Source of the DNA: Ruminococcus bromii
GTDB taxonomy: Bacteria > Bacillota > Clostridia > Oscillospirales > Acutalibacteraceae
Reading direction: 5' to 3'
NCBI RefSeq assembly: GCF_002834225.1
Contig: NZ_NNSR01000069.1
Span: forward strand, 78,428 to 142,427
DNA length: 64,000 nt
The notes under the pieces were generated by a model. It saw nothing but the letters and a program-made list of their open reading frames with translations. It ran no database searches and was not told the origin of the DNA. Position numbers and translations under genes: made by a program. This document shows, in pieces, positions 7,875 to 16,954 of the stretch; the stretch's first letter is position 1, and every line of letters starts with the position of its first letter.

Positions 7875-8327
7875 TTGAAGATTTCAACAAAGGTGGAATT
7901 CGGAATCATCGCTGTTATTGACATTGCGTCACACTCACTAAACGGCAATGCGGTAACAACTCCCGAAATTGCCAAACGGCAAAATATATCTAAAAAGTAT
8001 CTTGAACAGATTCTCTCGTCACTCAGCTCGGCAGGACTTGTGCGAGGTCAGAAGGGTTCAAACGGCGGTTATGTTATTACAAAAAGCCTTAAAGAGATTA
8101 CATTCAAGGATATCATAAACGCACTTGACACAAATGTTCTGAGCAATGTTTATTTTAACACTCGGGGCGATGATGATGTTATGATAAGACTTATCGACAA
8201 CAGTCTTTGGTCGAAGATGTCGTCATATCTTCAGGAATATGCCGAAAGCATTACACTTGCACAGCTTTGCGATGAGTATATCAAAAACAATGAAATTGAA
8301 CACAACATTCCGATGTACTACATCTGA
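7875..8327 (+). CDS. Rrf2-family transcriptional regulator (CymR-like)
   Basis: A winged-helix Rrf2 repressor of 150 residues. The start chosen is TTG at 7875-7877, nine bases after AAGGAG, giving the family-typical MKISTKVEFG beginning. The in-frame ATG at 7866 directly abuts the ribosome site. The recognition-helix segment SKKYLEQILSSLSSAGLVRG and the wing GGYVI are clear. The three-cysteine Fe-S cluster of IscR/NsrR is absent, as in CymR, the cysteine-metabolism repressor of Bacillus and Staphylococcus, which works with CysK. Being divergent from metY, it is the obvious candidate regulator of this sulfur region. Confidence 0.88.
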   Translation: MKISTKVEFGIIAVIDIASHSLNGNAVTTPEIAKRQNISKKYLEQILSSLSSAGLVRGQKGSNGGYVITKSLKEITFKDIINALDTNVLSNVYFNTRGDDDVMIRLIDNSLWSKMSSYLQEYAESITLAQLCDEYIKNNEIEHNIPMYYI

Positions 8328-8340
8328 TAGATTACAAACA

Positions 8341-8375
8341 AAAAGCCACCGATTTTTATGTCGGTGGCTTTTCTT
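8341..8375. terminator. Bidirectional terminator between the Rrf2 gene and hemL
   Basis: AAAAGCCACCGA and TCGGTGGCTTTT form a 12-bp stem around a short loop, with T-runs outward on both strands. It serves the convergent regulator and hemL transcripts. Confidence 0.92.
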
Positions 8376-8388
8376 ATTTTATCGGATT

Positions 8389-9651
8389 TTATTTAAAGCT
8401 TTCAATAACCTGACAGGTTTTTTCAATGTCATCATCCGTGTGTGCAAATGAAACAAACATCGCCTCAAACTGTGACGGTGCGGCATAGATTCCGTTTTCA
8501 AGCAGATGATTGTAATACTCGGCATATCTCTTTGTGTCGGCTGTGGTTGCCGTGTCATAGTCAACAACCTTTTTGTCGGTAAAAAATGCCGTCATAATCG
8601 AACCCACACGGTTCACATTAAGTCCTGCATTCTTCATTGCATTTTCAATCTTTGCAGACTTGCGTTCAAGCTCGGGATATATCGAATCTTTATTTTTTTC
8701 AAGAATTTTAAGCGTTGCAATGCCTGCACTTACCGCTACCGGATTTCCCGAAAGTGTGCCTGCCTGATAAACAGAACCAAGAGGAGCAACACACTCCATA
8801 ATCTCCTTTCGTCCTCCGTAAACTGCAAGCGGCATTCCGCCGCCGACAATTTTTCCGAGGGTTGTAAGGTCGGGTTTTACTCCGTAAAGCTTTTGAGCAC
8901 CGCCGAGTGAAAGTCTGAAGCCTGTGATTACTTCATCGAAAATAAGAAGTGAACCGTGCTTTTCAGTGATTTCACGCAGGAATTTTAAAAATCCTTTTTT
9001 GGGCGGAACAACACCCATATTTGCGGCACAAGGCTCAACGATTACACAGGCAATTTCATCACCGCAGTTATCAAAAAGCTGTTGCACGGATTCTTCATCG
9101 TTATATTTTGCAAGGAGAGTTGTGTCTGTGTAGCCTTTCGGCACACCTGCGCTGTTCGGAATTGAATTTGTCAGAAGTCCCGAACCGCCCTTTACAAGCA
9201 AGCCGTCGGAATGGCCGTGGTAACAGCCCTCGAATTTTACAATTTTATCCCTTTTTGTAAAGCCTCTTGCGGCACGGATTGCACTCATAACCGCCTCTGT
9301 ACCTGAATTTACAAGTCGGAGCATTTCAATTGACGGCATATTTTTGCGGATAAGCTCGGCAAGTTCAATTTCTCCGCTGTGGCACGCACCGAATGTAAGT
9401 CCGTTCTGACAGGCAGAAGTCACGGCCTTGACAACATCAGGCTGTTTGTGCCCGAGGATATTCGGTCCCCATGAGCAGATATAGTCAATGAACTCGTTTC
9501 CGTCAACATCATAAATTTTTGAACCCTCTGCACGGTCGATAAAAAGCGGAGTTCTTCCGACCGAACGGCACGCACGGACAGGACTGTTCACACCGCCGGG
9601 CATAAAGTCAAGCGCCTGTGCGTATAGCTTTTCGCTTTGAGTTATATTCAT
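8389..9651 (-). CDS. hemL: Glutamate-1-semialdehyde 2,1-aminomutase
   Basis: HemL converts glutamate-1-semialdehyde to 5-aminolevulinate, the second step of the C5 tetrapyrrole route. The 420-residue class III aminotransferase-fold protein has the substrate segment MPGGVNSPVRA near the start, the GTEAVMSAIRAARG block, IFDEVITGFR and the PLP lysine in TTLGKIVGGGMP (about residue 265). It is the last gene of the six-gene leftward operon, 12 bases after hemB, and ends at the bidirectional terminator. Confidence 0.96.
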   Translation of the reverse strand: MNITQSEKLYAQALDFMPGGVNSPVRACRSVGRTPLFIDRAEGSKIYDVDGNEFIDYICSWGPNILGHKQPDVVKAVTSACQNGLTFGACHSGEIELAELIRKNMPSIEMLRLVNSGTEAVMSAIRAARGFTKRDKIVKFEGCYHGHSDGLLVKGGSGLLTNSIPNSAGVPKGYTDTTLLAKYNDEESVQQLFDNCGDEIACVIVEPCAANMGVVPPKKGFLKFLREITEKHGSLLIFDEVITGFRLSLGGAQKLYGVKPDLTTLGKIVGGGMPLAVYGGRKEIMECVAPLGSVYQAGTLSGNPVAVSAGIATLKILEKNKDSIYPELERKSAKIENAMKNAGLNVNRVGSIMTAFFTDKKVVDYDTATTADTKRYAEYYNHLLENGIYAAPSQFEAMFVSFAHTDDDIEKTCQVIESFK

Positions 9652-9663
9652 AAAAGCACTTCC

Positions 9664-10635
9664 CTATTTGTAAAATTCGTCAATCCATTTTGCAACATCA
9701 AGTGCGTGGTATGTGATTATGATATCCGCACCCGCCCTCTTGATTGCAATCATATTTTCGCACACAATTTTCTTTTCGTCAATCCAGCCTTTTTCGGCAG
9801 CCGCCTTGACCATTGCATATTCACCGCTTACATTATAGGCAACAAGCGGAAGGTCAAAGCGTTCGCTTGCGGCTTTTACGATATCGAGATATGCAAGTGC
9901 AGGCTTGACCATAACCATATCCGCACCCTCGTCAATATCATCTGCAATTTCACGCAGAGCCTCTTTGCCGTTTGCGTAATCCATCTGGTAGCTTTTTCTG
10001 TCGCCAAATTCGGGTGCAGATTCTGCGGCGTCACGGAACGGTGAATAGTAGCCTGAGGCAAATTTTGCACTGTATGACATAATCGGAGTGTTGATAAGTC
10101 CGTTTTCGTCAAGTGCGTTTCTGATTGCAGACACTCTGCCGTCCATCATATCCGAAGGAGCGATGATATCCGCACCTGCTTTTGCAAGGCTGACAGCCAT
10201 TTTAGAGAGGAGCGGAAGTGTTTCGTCATTGAGAATTTCGTGACCGCAAACAACACCGCAATGACCGTGACTTGTGTATTCACAAAGGCAGACATCGGCA
10301 ATAATAAGGAGTGACGGATAATTTTTCTTTATGTATCTGATTGCGTTCTGAGTTACACCGTTATCGTCATAGGCTGATGTTGCAAGCTCGTCTTTATGCT
10401 TTGGAATTCCGAAAATAAGAAGTCCTGCTATGCCGCTGTTTTCAATTTCTTTAAGAATCTCGTCTGCTCTGTCAAGCGAATATTGGTAGACATTCGGCAT
10501 TGAATCAACAGGCTTTTTAATATTTTCACCCTCTGCAATAAAAATCGGGTAAATCAAATCGCCCTTGTCAATTCTTGTTTCACGAACAAGACTGCGAATC
10601 CGCTCGCCTGCTCTTAATCTTCTGAATCTTCTCAT
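9664..10635 (-). CDS. hemB: Porphobilinogen synthase (ALA dehydratase)
   Basis: HemB condenses two 5-aminolevulinates to porphobilinogen. The 323-residue protein has the zinc-type metal site [14 protein letters not shown] (about 114-127), with the three cysteines of zinc-dependent enzymes, and the Schiff-base lysine in [10 protein letters not shown] (about 246). It lies four bases downstream of the cobA-hemD fusion gene and 12 bases upstream of hemL. Confidence 0.96.
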   Translation of the reverse strand: MRRFRRLRAGERIRSLVRETRIDKGDLIYPIFIAEGENIKKPVDSMPNVYQYSLDRADEILKEIENSGIAGLLIFGIPKHKDELATSAYDDNGVTQNAIRYIKKNYPSLLIIADVCLCEYTSHGHCGVVCGHEILNDETLPLLSKMAVSLAKAGADIIAPSDMMDGRVSAIRNALDENGLINTPIMSYSAKFASGYYSPFRDAAESAPEFGDRKSYQMDYANGKEALREIADDIDEGADMVMVKPALAYLDIVKAASERFDLPLVAYNVSGEYAMVKAAAEKGWIDEKKIVCENMIAIKRAGADIIITYHALDVAKWIDEFYK

Positions 10636-10639
10636 ATAT

Positions 10640-12124
10640 TTAGCCTTCTTTCAAAGTTACTTCCTTGATTATAGTTTTCAAAATTCCGTCTGTGTCCTTC
10701 GTTTTTGCAATCTTGAACGAATTTACGCCGTGACTTTCAAGTGCCTCGGCGGTAATTTCACCTATGCATACAACGGAAGTTCTGTCGGAAATAGTTGCTC
10801 CGCCGTCAAAAAATGTGTTCACACCCGACGCACTCGCAAAAGTAATAAAATCGGTATCAACAACGGAATTATCCTGTTTTTTCTCAAGCTGAATGTCATA
10901 GGTTTTGACATCGTCAAAATCAATGTTGTTATCAGCCAAAATCCGAGTGAGTTCGGGCGAACCGTTTTCGGCACGCAGAATCAATACTTTTTCGCCGCTT
11001 TTCACTGTTTTTGCAAGCAAAATTCCAAGTTCACGGGTTGTGTAGACATTCGGAATACAGTCGGCAAAAATTCCGTACTTTTCAAGTACAGCCGCTGTTC
11101 CCGAACCAATCACCGCAAACTTAATATTTGCAAAACTGCGGATATCCTTTTTCAGCTTACGCAGTCGGCTCATAAAAATTTCTGCACCGTTCATACTTGT
11201 AAGCACCACATAATCGTAGCCGTCAATGCCGTTTATTGCATTGTCAAAAGCTTCGTTGTCATGATATTCAATCACCTTTAAAAGGTCATGCCTTTTGACC
11301 TCCGCACCCGAAAGCGTGAGCATTTTGCCGAGTTTGTCGGAGAGCTTTCTCGTACCCGTAACGGTAACGGAAACATTTTTCAAAGATCTTGTAATTGTGG
11401 GGGCAAAGTCAAATTTTGCGGTTTCGCCAACCACTATAACGGCAGGCGGAACAATCTCTGCGGATTTAACATTTTCGCAGATTGTCGAGAGAGTTCCCCT
11501 CATGGTCTGATTTTTTGCACAAGCACCGTTTGACACAACTGCAACGGGAGTATCCTCCGATTTACCGTTCTGAATAAGATTTTCCACAATGTCGGGGAGG
11601 TTTCTCAAGCCCATAAGAAAGACAAGCGTTCCGTCGGTTTCGGCACATTTCTTTATATTTTCGGGCAGGGTGTCCTGTGCCGTATGTCCCGTGATTATAT
11701 GAACACTTCGGCTCAGATTTCTGTGTGTAACAGGGATTCCCGCAAGTTCGGGAACGGCAATCGAGGAAGAAATTCCGGGTACAATGTCAAACGGAATATC
11801 GGCACTTTTGAGGGTTTCAATCTCCTCTCCGCCTCTGCCGAACACGAACGGATCGCCGCCCTTAAGACGGACAACCGTTTTGCCCTCTCTCGCCTTTTCA
11901 ACAAGGATTTCGTTAATATTTTTCTGCTTTTCGCTGTGTCTGCCCGAACGCTTTCCAACGCAGATTTTTTCAGCCGTTTCGGGTGCAAAACCGAGCAATG
12001 ACACATCTATAAGGCTGTCGTAAACAAGCACATCGCAATGTCTGATATACTCCGCACCACGCATTGTTATCAGGTCAAAATCGCCGCATCCCGCACCGAC
12101 AATATACACTCTTCCGTTACTCAA
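10640..12124 (-). CDS. Fused uroporphyrinogen-III C-methyltransferase / uroporphyrinogen-III synthase
   Basis: A 494-residue two-domain fusion. Residues about 1-245 are the SAM-dependent methyltransferase (SUMT/CobA): [18 protein letters not shown] at the start and [14 protein letters not shown] in the middle. This half makes precorrin-2. Residues about 250-494 are uroporphyrinogen-III synthase (HemD), low in conservation but in the right place. The fusion cyclises hydroxymethylbilane and immediately methylates the product, committing flux to siroheme or cobalamin. Such fusions are known in Clostridia. The start overlaps the hemC stop by eight bases. Confidence 0.94.
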   Translation of the reverse strand: MSNGRVYIVGAGCGDFDLITMRGAEYIRHCDVLVYDSLIDVSLLGFAPETAEKICVGKRSGRHSEKQKNINEILVEKAREGKTVVRLKGGDPFVFGRGGEEIETLKSADIPFDIVPGISSSIAVPELAGIPVTHRNLSRSVHIITGHTAQDTLPENIKKCAETDGTLVFLMGLRNLPDIVENLIQNGKSEDTPVAVVSNGACAKNQTMRGTLSTICENVKSAEIVPPAVIVVGETAKFDFAPTITRSLKNVSVTVTGTRKLSDKLGKMLTLSGAEVKRHDLLKVIEYHDNEAFDNAINGIDGYDYVVLTSMNGAEIFMSRLRKLKKDIRSFANIKFAVIGSGTAAVLEKYGIFADCIPNVYTTRELGILLAKTVKSGEKVLILRAENGSPELTRILADNNIDFDDVKTYDIQLEKKQDNSVVDTDFITFASASGVNTFFDGGATISDRTSVVCIGEITAEALESHGVNSFKIAKTKDTDGILKTIIKEVTLKEG

Positions 12125-12977
12125 TTTCGCTCACCAGCCTTTTTGCAAGTTTGATTCTGTTTGAAATTTCATCTGTTCCGCTGACTGTTTTTTTGCAGTC
12201 GGCAGACAGAGAAAGCGTTATCCTGTCGTTTTCAACCTTTGAAATTGCACCGACGGGAGTTGAACAATCGGCATTGAGGCTGAGCAGAACCTGTCTTTCG
12301 GTTTCAAACGAAAGCATTGTATTTTTGTCGCTGATTTCAGCGAGCATTTTGGAAACCTCGCTGTTTTTTCTGCTTTCAATCGCAACTATTCCCTGACACG
12401 GTGCAGGGAGAAATTCATCGGTATCAAACGGAGTTACCGTGTAATCCTCACCGTTGCAAAGGTCAAGTCTTTCAAGCCCTGCCTTTGCAAGCACAAGAGC
12501 ATCGTACTCACCGTTCAACAGCTTTTTAAGTCGGGTGTCAACATTGCCCCTTATATCCTTGAATTTTGCATTAGGATAGATTTTCTCCGCAAAAAGCTTT
12601 CGTCTTAAACTGCCTGTTCCGATGACAAAGCCGTCCTTTGTTTCAAAATTGTTGCGTGTGACAAAAACATCGCCATAGCTGCCCCTTGGCAACACGGCGG
12701 AAATTTCAAGTCCGTCTGCAATTTTTGTCGGCAAGTCCTTTGCGCTGTGAACGGCAACATCTGTTTCTCCGTTCAAAAGTGACATTTCAAGCTCCTTGAT
12801 GAACACACCTTTTCCGCCTAAAGCTACAAGCGGTTTGTCAAGGGTTTTGTCGCCTGTTGTCGAAATGTAAACCGTTTCAATTTCAACATTCGGAAAACGG
12901 TTTTTCAACGTTTTTATTAACATTTCGGTTTGTGCAAGGGCAAGCCTGCTTTTTCTTGTTCCGATTTTTATCGTCAT
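12117..12977 (-). CDS. hemC: Hydroxymethylbilane synthase (porphobilinogen deaminase)
   Basis: HemC joins four porphobilinogens into hydroxymethylbilane. The 286-residue protein starts IKIGTRKSRLALAQ and has VHSAKDLP, the LRRKLF arginine block (RGNVDTRLKKL follows) and the dipyrromethane-cofactor cysteine in NADCSTPVGAI. It is at the short end of the family. Its ATG overlaps the stop of the precorrin-2 dehydrogenase gene (ATGA). Confidence 0.96.
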   Translation of the reverse strand: MTIKIGTRKSRLALAQTEMLIKTLKNRFPNVEIETVYISTTGDKTLDKPLVALGGKGVFIKELEMSLLNGETDVAVHSAKDLPTKIADGLEISAVLPRGSYGDVFVTRNNFETKDGFVIGTGSLRRKLFAEKIYPNAKFKDIRGNVDTRLKKLLNGEYDALVLAKAGLERLDLCNGEDYTVTPFDTDEFLPAPCQGIVAIESRKNSEVSKMLAEISDKNTMLSFETERQVLLSLNADCSTPVGAISKVENDRITLSLSADCKKTVSGTDEISNRIKLAKRLVSEIE

Positions 12978-13582
12978 TGTTCGTATTCCTCAATCAAATT
13001 TTCAACAGTTTTTTCATCGGGTTCAAGTCCCGAAAGGCAAAGCGAAAGAAGCTGTTCAAAAATCTTCCTTCTGTCATCTTCCTTTTCAACTTTTTCCTTA
13101 ATTATCGGGCGATATTTCCACAAAACCTCGGTTGTGTTTTCGTTCATACTTTCAAGGATTCCCACAAAAAGCTCTTTAAGATATTTTGCGTAAATCGGAC
13201 TTTTGCCCGATGTTGTAATTCCTGCCGTTATGCCGTTTTTGCTTGCAATTGCAGGAAAAATAAATCCGCATTTTTCCTTATCGTCAACTGTGTTGACAAG
13301 AATATTTTTCTCATTACAAAGCTGAAAAATTTTGCCGTTGAGCGTTTCATCATCGGTTGCGCTGATAACGCAAAACACACCGTCAAGGTCGCTGTCACAA
13401 AATCTGCGGTCAATGATTTTCACATTCAAAGCCTTGATTTCATCGCAGATTTTCGGGGCAACAACGGTTATGTCCGGCGAGAACGGCATCAACTTTTCAA
13501 TCTTTCTGAGTGCAACCGTACCGCCGCCGACTACGAGTATTTTTTTATTTTCAATGTCAATATAAAACGGGAAATATGCCAT
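12974..13582 (-). CDS. Precorrin-2 dehydrogenase / sirohydrochlorin ferrochelatase-type protein
   Basis: The 202-residue protein matches the N-terminal half of CysG (Met8p/SirC type). It begins with YFPFYIDIENKKILVVGGG, an NAD-binding Rossmann motif, followed by VVAPKICDEI and the TTSGKSPIYAK segment. It oxidises precorrin-2 to sirohydrochlorin and may also insert iron, since no separate chelatase gene is seen here. It completes the siroheme route with the CobA half of the neighbouring fusion. The start shares one base with the hemA stop. Confidence 0.9.
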   Translation of the reverse strand: MAYFPFYIDIENKKILVVGGGTVALRKIEKLMPFSPDITVVAPKICDEIKALNVKIIDRRFCDSDLDGVFCVISATDDETLNGKIFQLCNEKNILVNTVDDKEKCGFIFPAIASKNGITAGITTSGKSPIYAKYLKELFVGILESMNENTTEVLWKYRPIIKEKVEKEDDRRKIFEQLLSLCLSGLEPDEKTVENLIEEYEQ

Positions 13583-14721
13583 TAGTTATTCTCTCCGCAC
13601 TTTCTGTAGATTTCAAGAATTCTTGCAAATTCTTCTGCCGAAACATCGGATTTCAGCTTATAAATGAATTTTTCCGAAAAATCTGACGGCATTGCGTTTT
13701 TCACAGACTGCATACACGGCAGAAATTCGTGAAAGGCAAGGTCTTTTTTGAGAACTTCAATTTCCTCAAAAATTATTTCTTTTGCACTTTCAACGCTGTC
13801 GAGTTTGAGAGCATTGTTCTCGTTTGCAAGCTGTTTTATGCAGTCAATATTAATGAGCCTTACACCGCTTATTTTGGGGATACTTTCGTCAATGTCGGGC
13901 GGTACGGCAAGGTCAATAAACAGCCTTGATTTTTCGGTTTTTATATTGTTTTTTAAATCATAATATGTAACCGTGTAATGCGGTCCGCTTGTGGCACTGA
14001 TTACGCAGTCTGCAAAATCAAACGCTTTGTATCTTTCGTCATAATCAATCACATTCGCACCCGTATTTTCAAAAACAGTTTCTGCTTTGTGCTTTCGTGA
14101 GGTCACGGTAACGCTTATACCTTTGTGCGACAAAAGATTTTTCACAACGGTTGAGCCGACCTTGCCTGTTGCACCGATTACAAGGACATTCAGCTCACCG
14201 TCTTTGAATTTTGCCGCCTCGTTTGACGCAAGAGTTGCAACGGAAACCGATGTTTTTGAAATGGCGGTTTCGGTCTTGATTTTTTTTGCACAGGCAACAG
14301 CCGCCTGAACGCACATATTAAGCTCATATGCAACCGTGCCGTTGTCCTTTGCAAAGGCGTAGGCTCGCTTTAGCTGACCGAGTATTTCATCTTCACCGAT
14401 AACCATTGATTCAATTCCGCCTGCCACCCTGAAAAGATGGAGCAAAGCCCTGTCACCGTAGAAAAGACAGATGTACTTTTTTAGTTCGTCAAAATCAATT
14501 CCTGAAAAATCCGAAAGAACGGTTTCAACCGTTTTCACAGATGATTCGTCACCGCAAAAATAAACCTCGGTTCTGTTGCAGGTGCAGAGAATCAAACACT
14601 CGCTGATATTTTCAGAATAATAAAGTTCGTCAAGAAATGTCTTTTTTTGCTCATCGGGAAAGGCAAGCTTCTTTCTCACAACCACATTTGAAGTTTTGTG
14701 ACTTACGCTCAGGCAGTACAT
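13582..14721 (-). CDS. hemA: Glutamyl-tRNA reductase
   Basis: HemA reduces glutamyl-tRNA(Glu) to glutamate-1-semialdehyde, the first committed step. The 379-residue protein has the catalytic cysteine in the CTCNRTE motif (about residues 47-53), the VAGGIESMVIGEDEILGQ block, an NADPH-binding GATGKVGSTV and a shortened C-terminal dimerisation region (E. coli HemA is 418). It is the first gene of the tetrapyrrole operon, behind two promoters. GGAG lies ten bases before the ATG. Confidence 0.95.
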   Translation of the reverse strand: MYCLSVSHKTSNVVVRKKLAFPDEQKKTFLDELYYSENISECLILCTCNRTEVYFCGDESSVKTVETVLSDFSGIDFDELKKYICLFYGDRALLHLFRVAGGIESMVIGEDEILGQLKRAYAFAKDNGTVAYELNMCVQAAVACAKKIKTETAISKTSVSVATLASNEAAKFKDGELNVLVIGATGKVGSTVVKNLLSHKGISVTVTSRKHKAETVFENTGANVIDYDERYKAFDFADCVISATSGPHYTVTYYDLKNNIKTEKSRLFIDLAVPPDIDESIPKISGVRLINIDCIKQLANENNALKLDSVESAKEIIFEEIEVLKKDLAFHEFLPCMQSVKNAMPSDFSEKFIYKLKSDVSAEEFARILEIYRKCGENN

Positions 14722-14776
14722 AAAAAATTCGCTCCGTTACAAATAAAATCCGACAGTAAAATACACTTTTAAAGTT

Positions 14777-14805
14777 ATTTTATTACTGCCGACAGCTATT
14801 GTCAA
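14777..14805 (-). promoter_or_regulatory. Proximal hemA promoter
   Basis: Minus strand TTGACA (14800-14805), 17-bp spacer, TAAAAT (14777-14782). The -10 lies inside a 35-bp imperfect palindrome (14754-14788) that could be an operator or an RNA hairpin in the longer transcript. Confidence 0.65.
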
Positions 14806-14858
14806 TTAAAGTTAGTCAGTTATTTCACCACTAAACCTATCTGTTTGGTATGTTTTTG

Positions 14859-14887
14859 ATTATACTACATTCACCATTCTATGTCAA
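14859..14887 (-). promoter_or_regulatory. Distal hemA promoter, perfect consensus
   Basis: Minus strand TTGACA (14882-14887), 17-bp spacer, TATAAT (14859-14864). Just downstream on the same strand is ATAGGTTTAGTGG, which resembles elements at the metY and sbp promoters. Confidence 0.85.
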
Positions 14888-14904
14888 TAAATTTCGGGTT
14901 TTGC

Positions 14905-14932
14905 TTGACAAAAACAGTGATTACAATATAAA
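14905..14932 (+). promoter_or_regulatory. tcdA promoter
   Basis: TTGACA (14905-14910), 16-bp spacer, TATAAA (14927-14932). It is divergent from the hemA promoters and is followed at once by a terminator-like hairpin. Confidence 0.7.
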
Positions 14933-14946
14933 CTATACAAAGATAC

Positions 14947-14975
14947 CTCCCGTCAGCAAACAGCGGGAGTTTTAT
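14947..14975 (+). terminator. Terminator-like hairpin in the tcdA leader (possible attenuator)
   Basis: CTCCCG and CGGGAG arms close a ten- to eleven-base loop and are followed by TTTTATT. The hairpin begins only about ten bases after the predicted tcdA transcription start, with no gene upstream, so it can only affect the tcdA transcript. Confidence 0.65.
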
Positions 14976-15044
14976 TCCGATGTAAATACTTATTGTACCG
15001 ATAGAAATACTAAATGATTTGAATATGTATTAAGGAGCGTTTTT

Positions 15045-15797
15045 ATGCTTAATCAGTTTTCAAGAACACAGCTTTTGATTGGCAAAGAAGCTATGGACAG
15101 GCTTTCAAAAACAAGAGTTGCAATTTTCGGAATCGGCGGTGTAGGCGGATACACGGCGGAGGCTCTTGCAAGGAGCGGAGTCGGCGAGCTTGACCTTATT
15201 GACGATGACAAGGTGTGCCTTACAAACATCAATCGCCAGATTTTTGCAACAAGAAAAACAGTAGGCAAATACAAGGTTGATGTTGCAGAGGAAAGGCTCA
15301 AGGACATCAATCCCGACATAATCATCAACAAACACCAGACCTTTTACACTCCCGAAACCTCGGAAAAATTCGACTTTTCAAAATACGACTATGTAGTTGA
15401 CGCAATTGACACGGTAACAGGCAAAATTGAGCTTGTTATGCAAGCCAACAAAGCCAAGACGCCTATCATCTGTTCAATGGGAGCAGGCAACAAGCTTGAT
15501 CCTACAGCGTTTGAGGTTGCCGACATTTACAAAACCTCGGTCTGTCCTCTTGCAAGGGTTATGAGACACGAACTCAAAAAGAGAGGTATCAAAAAGCTGA
15601 AGGTTGTTTATTCAAAGGAAAAGCCTATCACACCCGTTGACGATATGGCAATAAGCTGTAAAACAAATTGCATATGCCCTCCCGAAACTGAAAGAAAATG
15701 CACCCAACGCAGACAGGTTCCCGGCAGTACCGCATTTGTTCCGTCGGTTGCAGGTCTTATCATAGCCGGCGAAGTTATCAAGGACTTGATTAAGTAA
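15045..15797 (+). CDS. tcdA: tRNA threonylcarbamoyladenosine dehydratase (TcdA)
   Basis: The 250-residue ThiF-superfamily enzyme has the ATP-binding motif FGIGGVGGYTAEALARSG (23-40), then the DLIDDDKVCLTNINRQ block and a C-terminal GSTAFVPSVAGLIIAGEVI segment. TcdA (CsdL) cyclises t6A37 of ANN-reading tRNAs to ct6A using ATP. The cysteine pair in KTNCICPPETERKC fits this branch. It differs from the HcyF-like E1 nearby in lacking the two CxxC zinc pairs. It stands alone between divergent hemA and convergent cysA. Confidence 0.93.
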   Translation: MLNQFSRTQLLIGKEAMDRLSKTRVAIFGIGGVGGYTAEALARSGVGELDLIDDDKVCLTNINRQIFATRKTVGKYKVDVAEERLKDINPDIIINKHQTFYTPETSEKFDFSKYDYVVDAIDTVTGKIELVMQANKAKTPIICSMGAGNKLDPTAFEVADIYKTSVCPLARVMRHELKKRGIKKLKVVYSKEKPITPVDDMAISCKTNCICPPETERKCTQRRQVPGSTAFVPSVAGLIIAGEVIKDLIK

Positions 15798-15814
15798 ATA
15801 TAATTTTTAACAAC

Positions 15815-15856
15815 GCAAAGCACCGAGAGAAATTACCCTCGGTGCTTTGCTTGTTT
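15815..15856. terminator. Terminator between tcdA and cysA
   Basis: GCAAAGCACCGAG and CTCGGTGCTTTGC form a 13-bp stem followed by TTGTTTTT on the plus strand. It can also stop the leftward cysA transcript arriving from the other side. Confidence 0.9.
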
Positions 15857-15895
15857 TTATAGGATTTTTTACAGTTGATATCGTGATTAAACAGA

Positions 15896-16954
15896 TTAGA
15901 TGATAACCGATTCTTCCTGAAGTGATTTGTTACGGAGGATCTGAACCTCATCGCCTTTGGTAATGAAAAGCCGATAAAGAAATACATTGACCTTTTCTCC
16001 GACGGTAATCGGAGTTTCGTCAAGTCCTCTGTACGCATAAACCGTGCCTCCGTCACATTTTACGGCAATTTCGATATTGTCACCTCTGAATGAAGTCTTT
16101 ATAACCTCGCCGACGGATACAGACGCTTTTTGTGCAGTTGTTTCGCTGAGCTTTGTCACCTTTACAAATTCGGGACGGATAACTGCACGGTCAACATTAT
16201 CGACAACATCAAAGGTCTTGAACTTTGTATAATCGTCAAGCGTAGTAGTCTGACCGAAAAATGATGCGGAAAATGCGGTTTCGGGATGCTGATAAATGTC
16301 AATCGGCGAGCCTATCTGTTCAATTCTGCCCTTGTTTGTAATTATGATTTCATCGGCAACCTCAATAGCCTCGCTCTGATCGTGAGTTACAAATATACTT
16401 GTAACGCCGAGCCTTTCAATCATATCCTTAAGCCATGAGCGAAGCTCCTGCCTAACCTTTGCGTCAATTGCGGCAAATGGTTCGTCAAGCAGAAGAAGAT
16501 TCGGGTTTGGCGCAAGCGCTCTTGCAAAGGCAACACGCTGTTTTTGACCGCCCGAAAGCTGGCTTGGATAACGCTTTTCAAGTCCTTCAAGACCGATAAG
16601 CTTTACAAGCTCGTTTACTCTTTCCTTGATAAATTTCTTGCTCTTTTTCTGAATTTTCAGACCGAAAGCAATGTTATCAAAAACTGTCATATATCTGAAA
16701 AGAGCGTAGTTTTGGAATACAAAGCCTATGCCTCTTTTGCTTGCGGGAATATCGTTGACAACCTTTCCGTCAATTACAATTTCGCCGCTGTCGGGATTTT
16801 CAAGTCCTGCAATCATACGAAGAATTGTTGTTTTGCCGCTGCCCGAAGGACCGAGAAGTCCGATAAGCTTACCCTTTTCAATACCAAAGTTTACATTGTC
16901 GGATGCCTTGTAGTCACCGAAAGTTTTATTTATATTTTTAAGCTCAACATACAT
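15896..16954 (-). CDS. cysA: Sulfate/thiosulfate ABC transporter ATP-binding protein
   Basis: The 352-residue ABC ATPase has Walker A GPSGSGKTT (about 35-43), the Q-loop FVFQNYALF, signature LSGGQKQRVAFARAL, Walker B LLLLDEPFAAID and switch VTHDQSEA. After residue 235 comes a TOBE-like regulatory domain with the sulfate-subfamily segment VIRPEFVKV. It energises the CysT/CysW permease. Its ATG overlaps the cysW stop by one base. Confidence 0.95.
   Translation of the reverse strand: MYVELKNINKTFGDYKASDNVNFGIEKGKLIGLLGPSGSGKTTILRMIAGLENPDSGEIVIDGKVVNDIPASKRGIGFVFQNYALFRYMTVFDNIAFGLKIQKKSKKFIKERVNELVKLIGLEGLEKRYPSQLSGGQKQRVAFARALAPNPNLLLLDEPFAAIDAKVRQELRSWLKDMIERLGVTSIFVTHDQSEAIEVADEIIITNKGRIEQIGSPIDIYQHPETAFSASFFGQTTTLDDYTKFKTFDVVDNVDRAVIRPEFVKVTKLSETTAQKASVSVGEVIKTSFRGDNIEIAVKCDGGTVYAYRGLDETPITVGEKVNVFLYRLFITKGDEVQILRNKSLQEESVII

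Noticed and set aside
15045..15797. TcdA as a second E1 for the sulfur carrier
   Set aside because: It lacks the two CxxC zinc pairs of MoeB/ThiF-type E1s and has the TcdA-type C-terminus; the operon already contains an E1.
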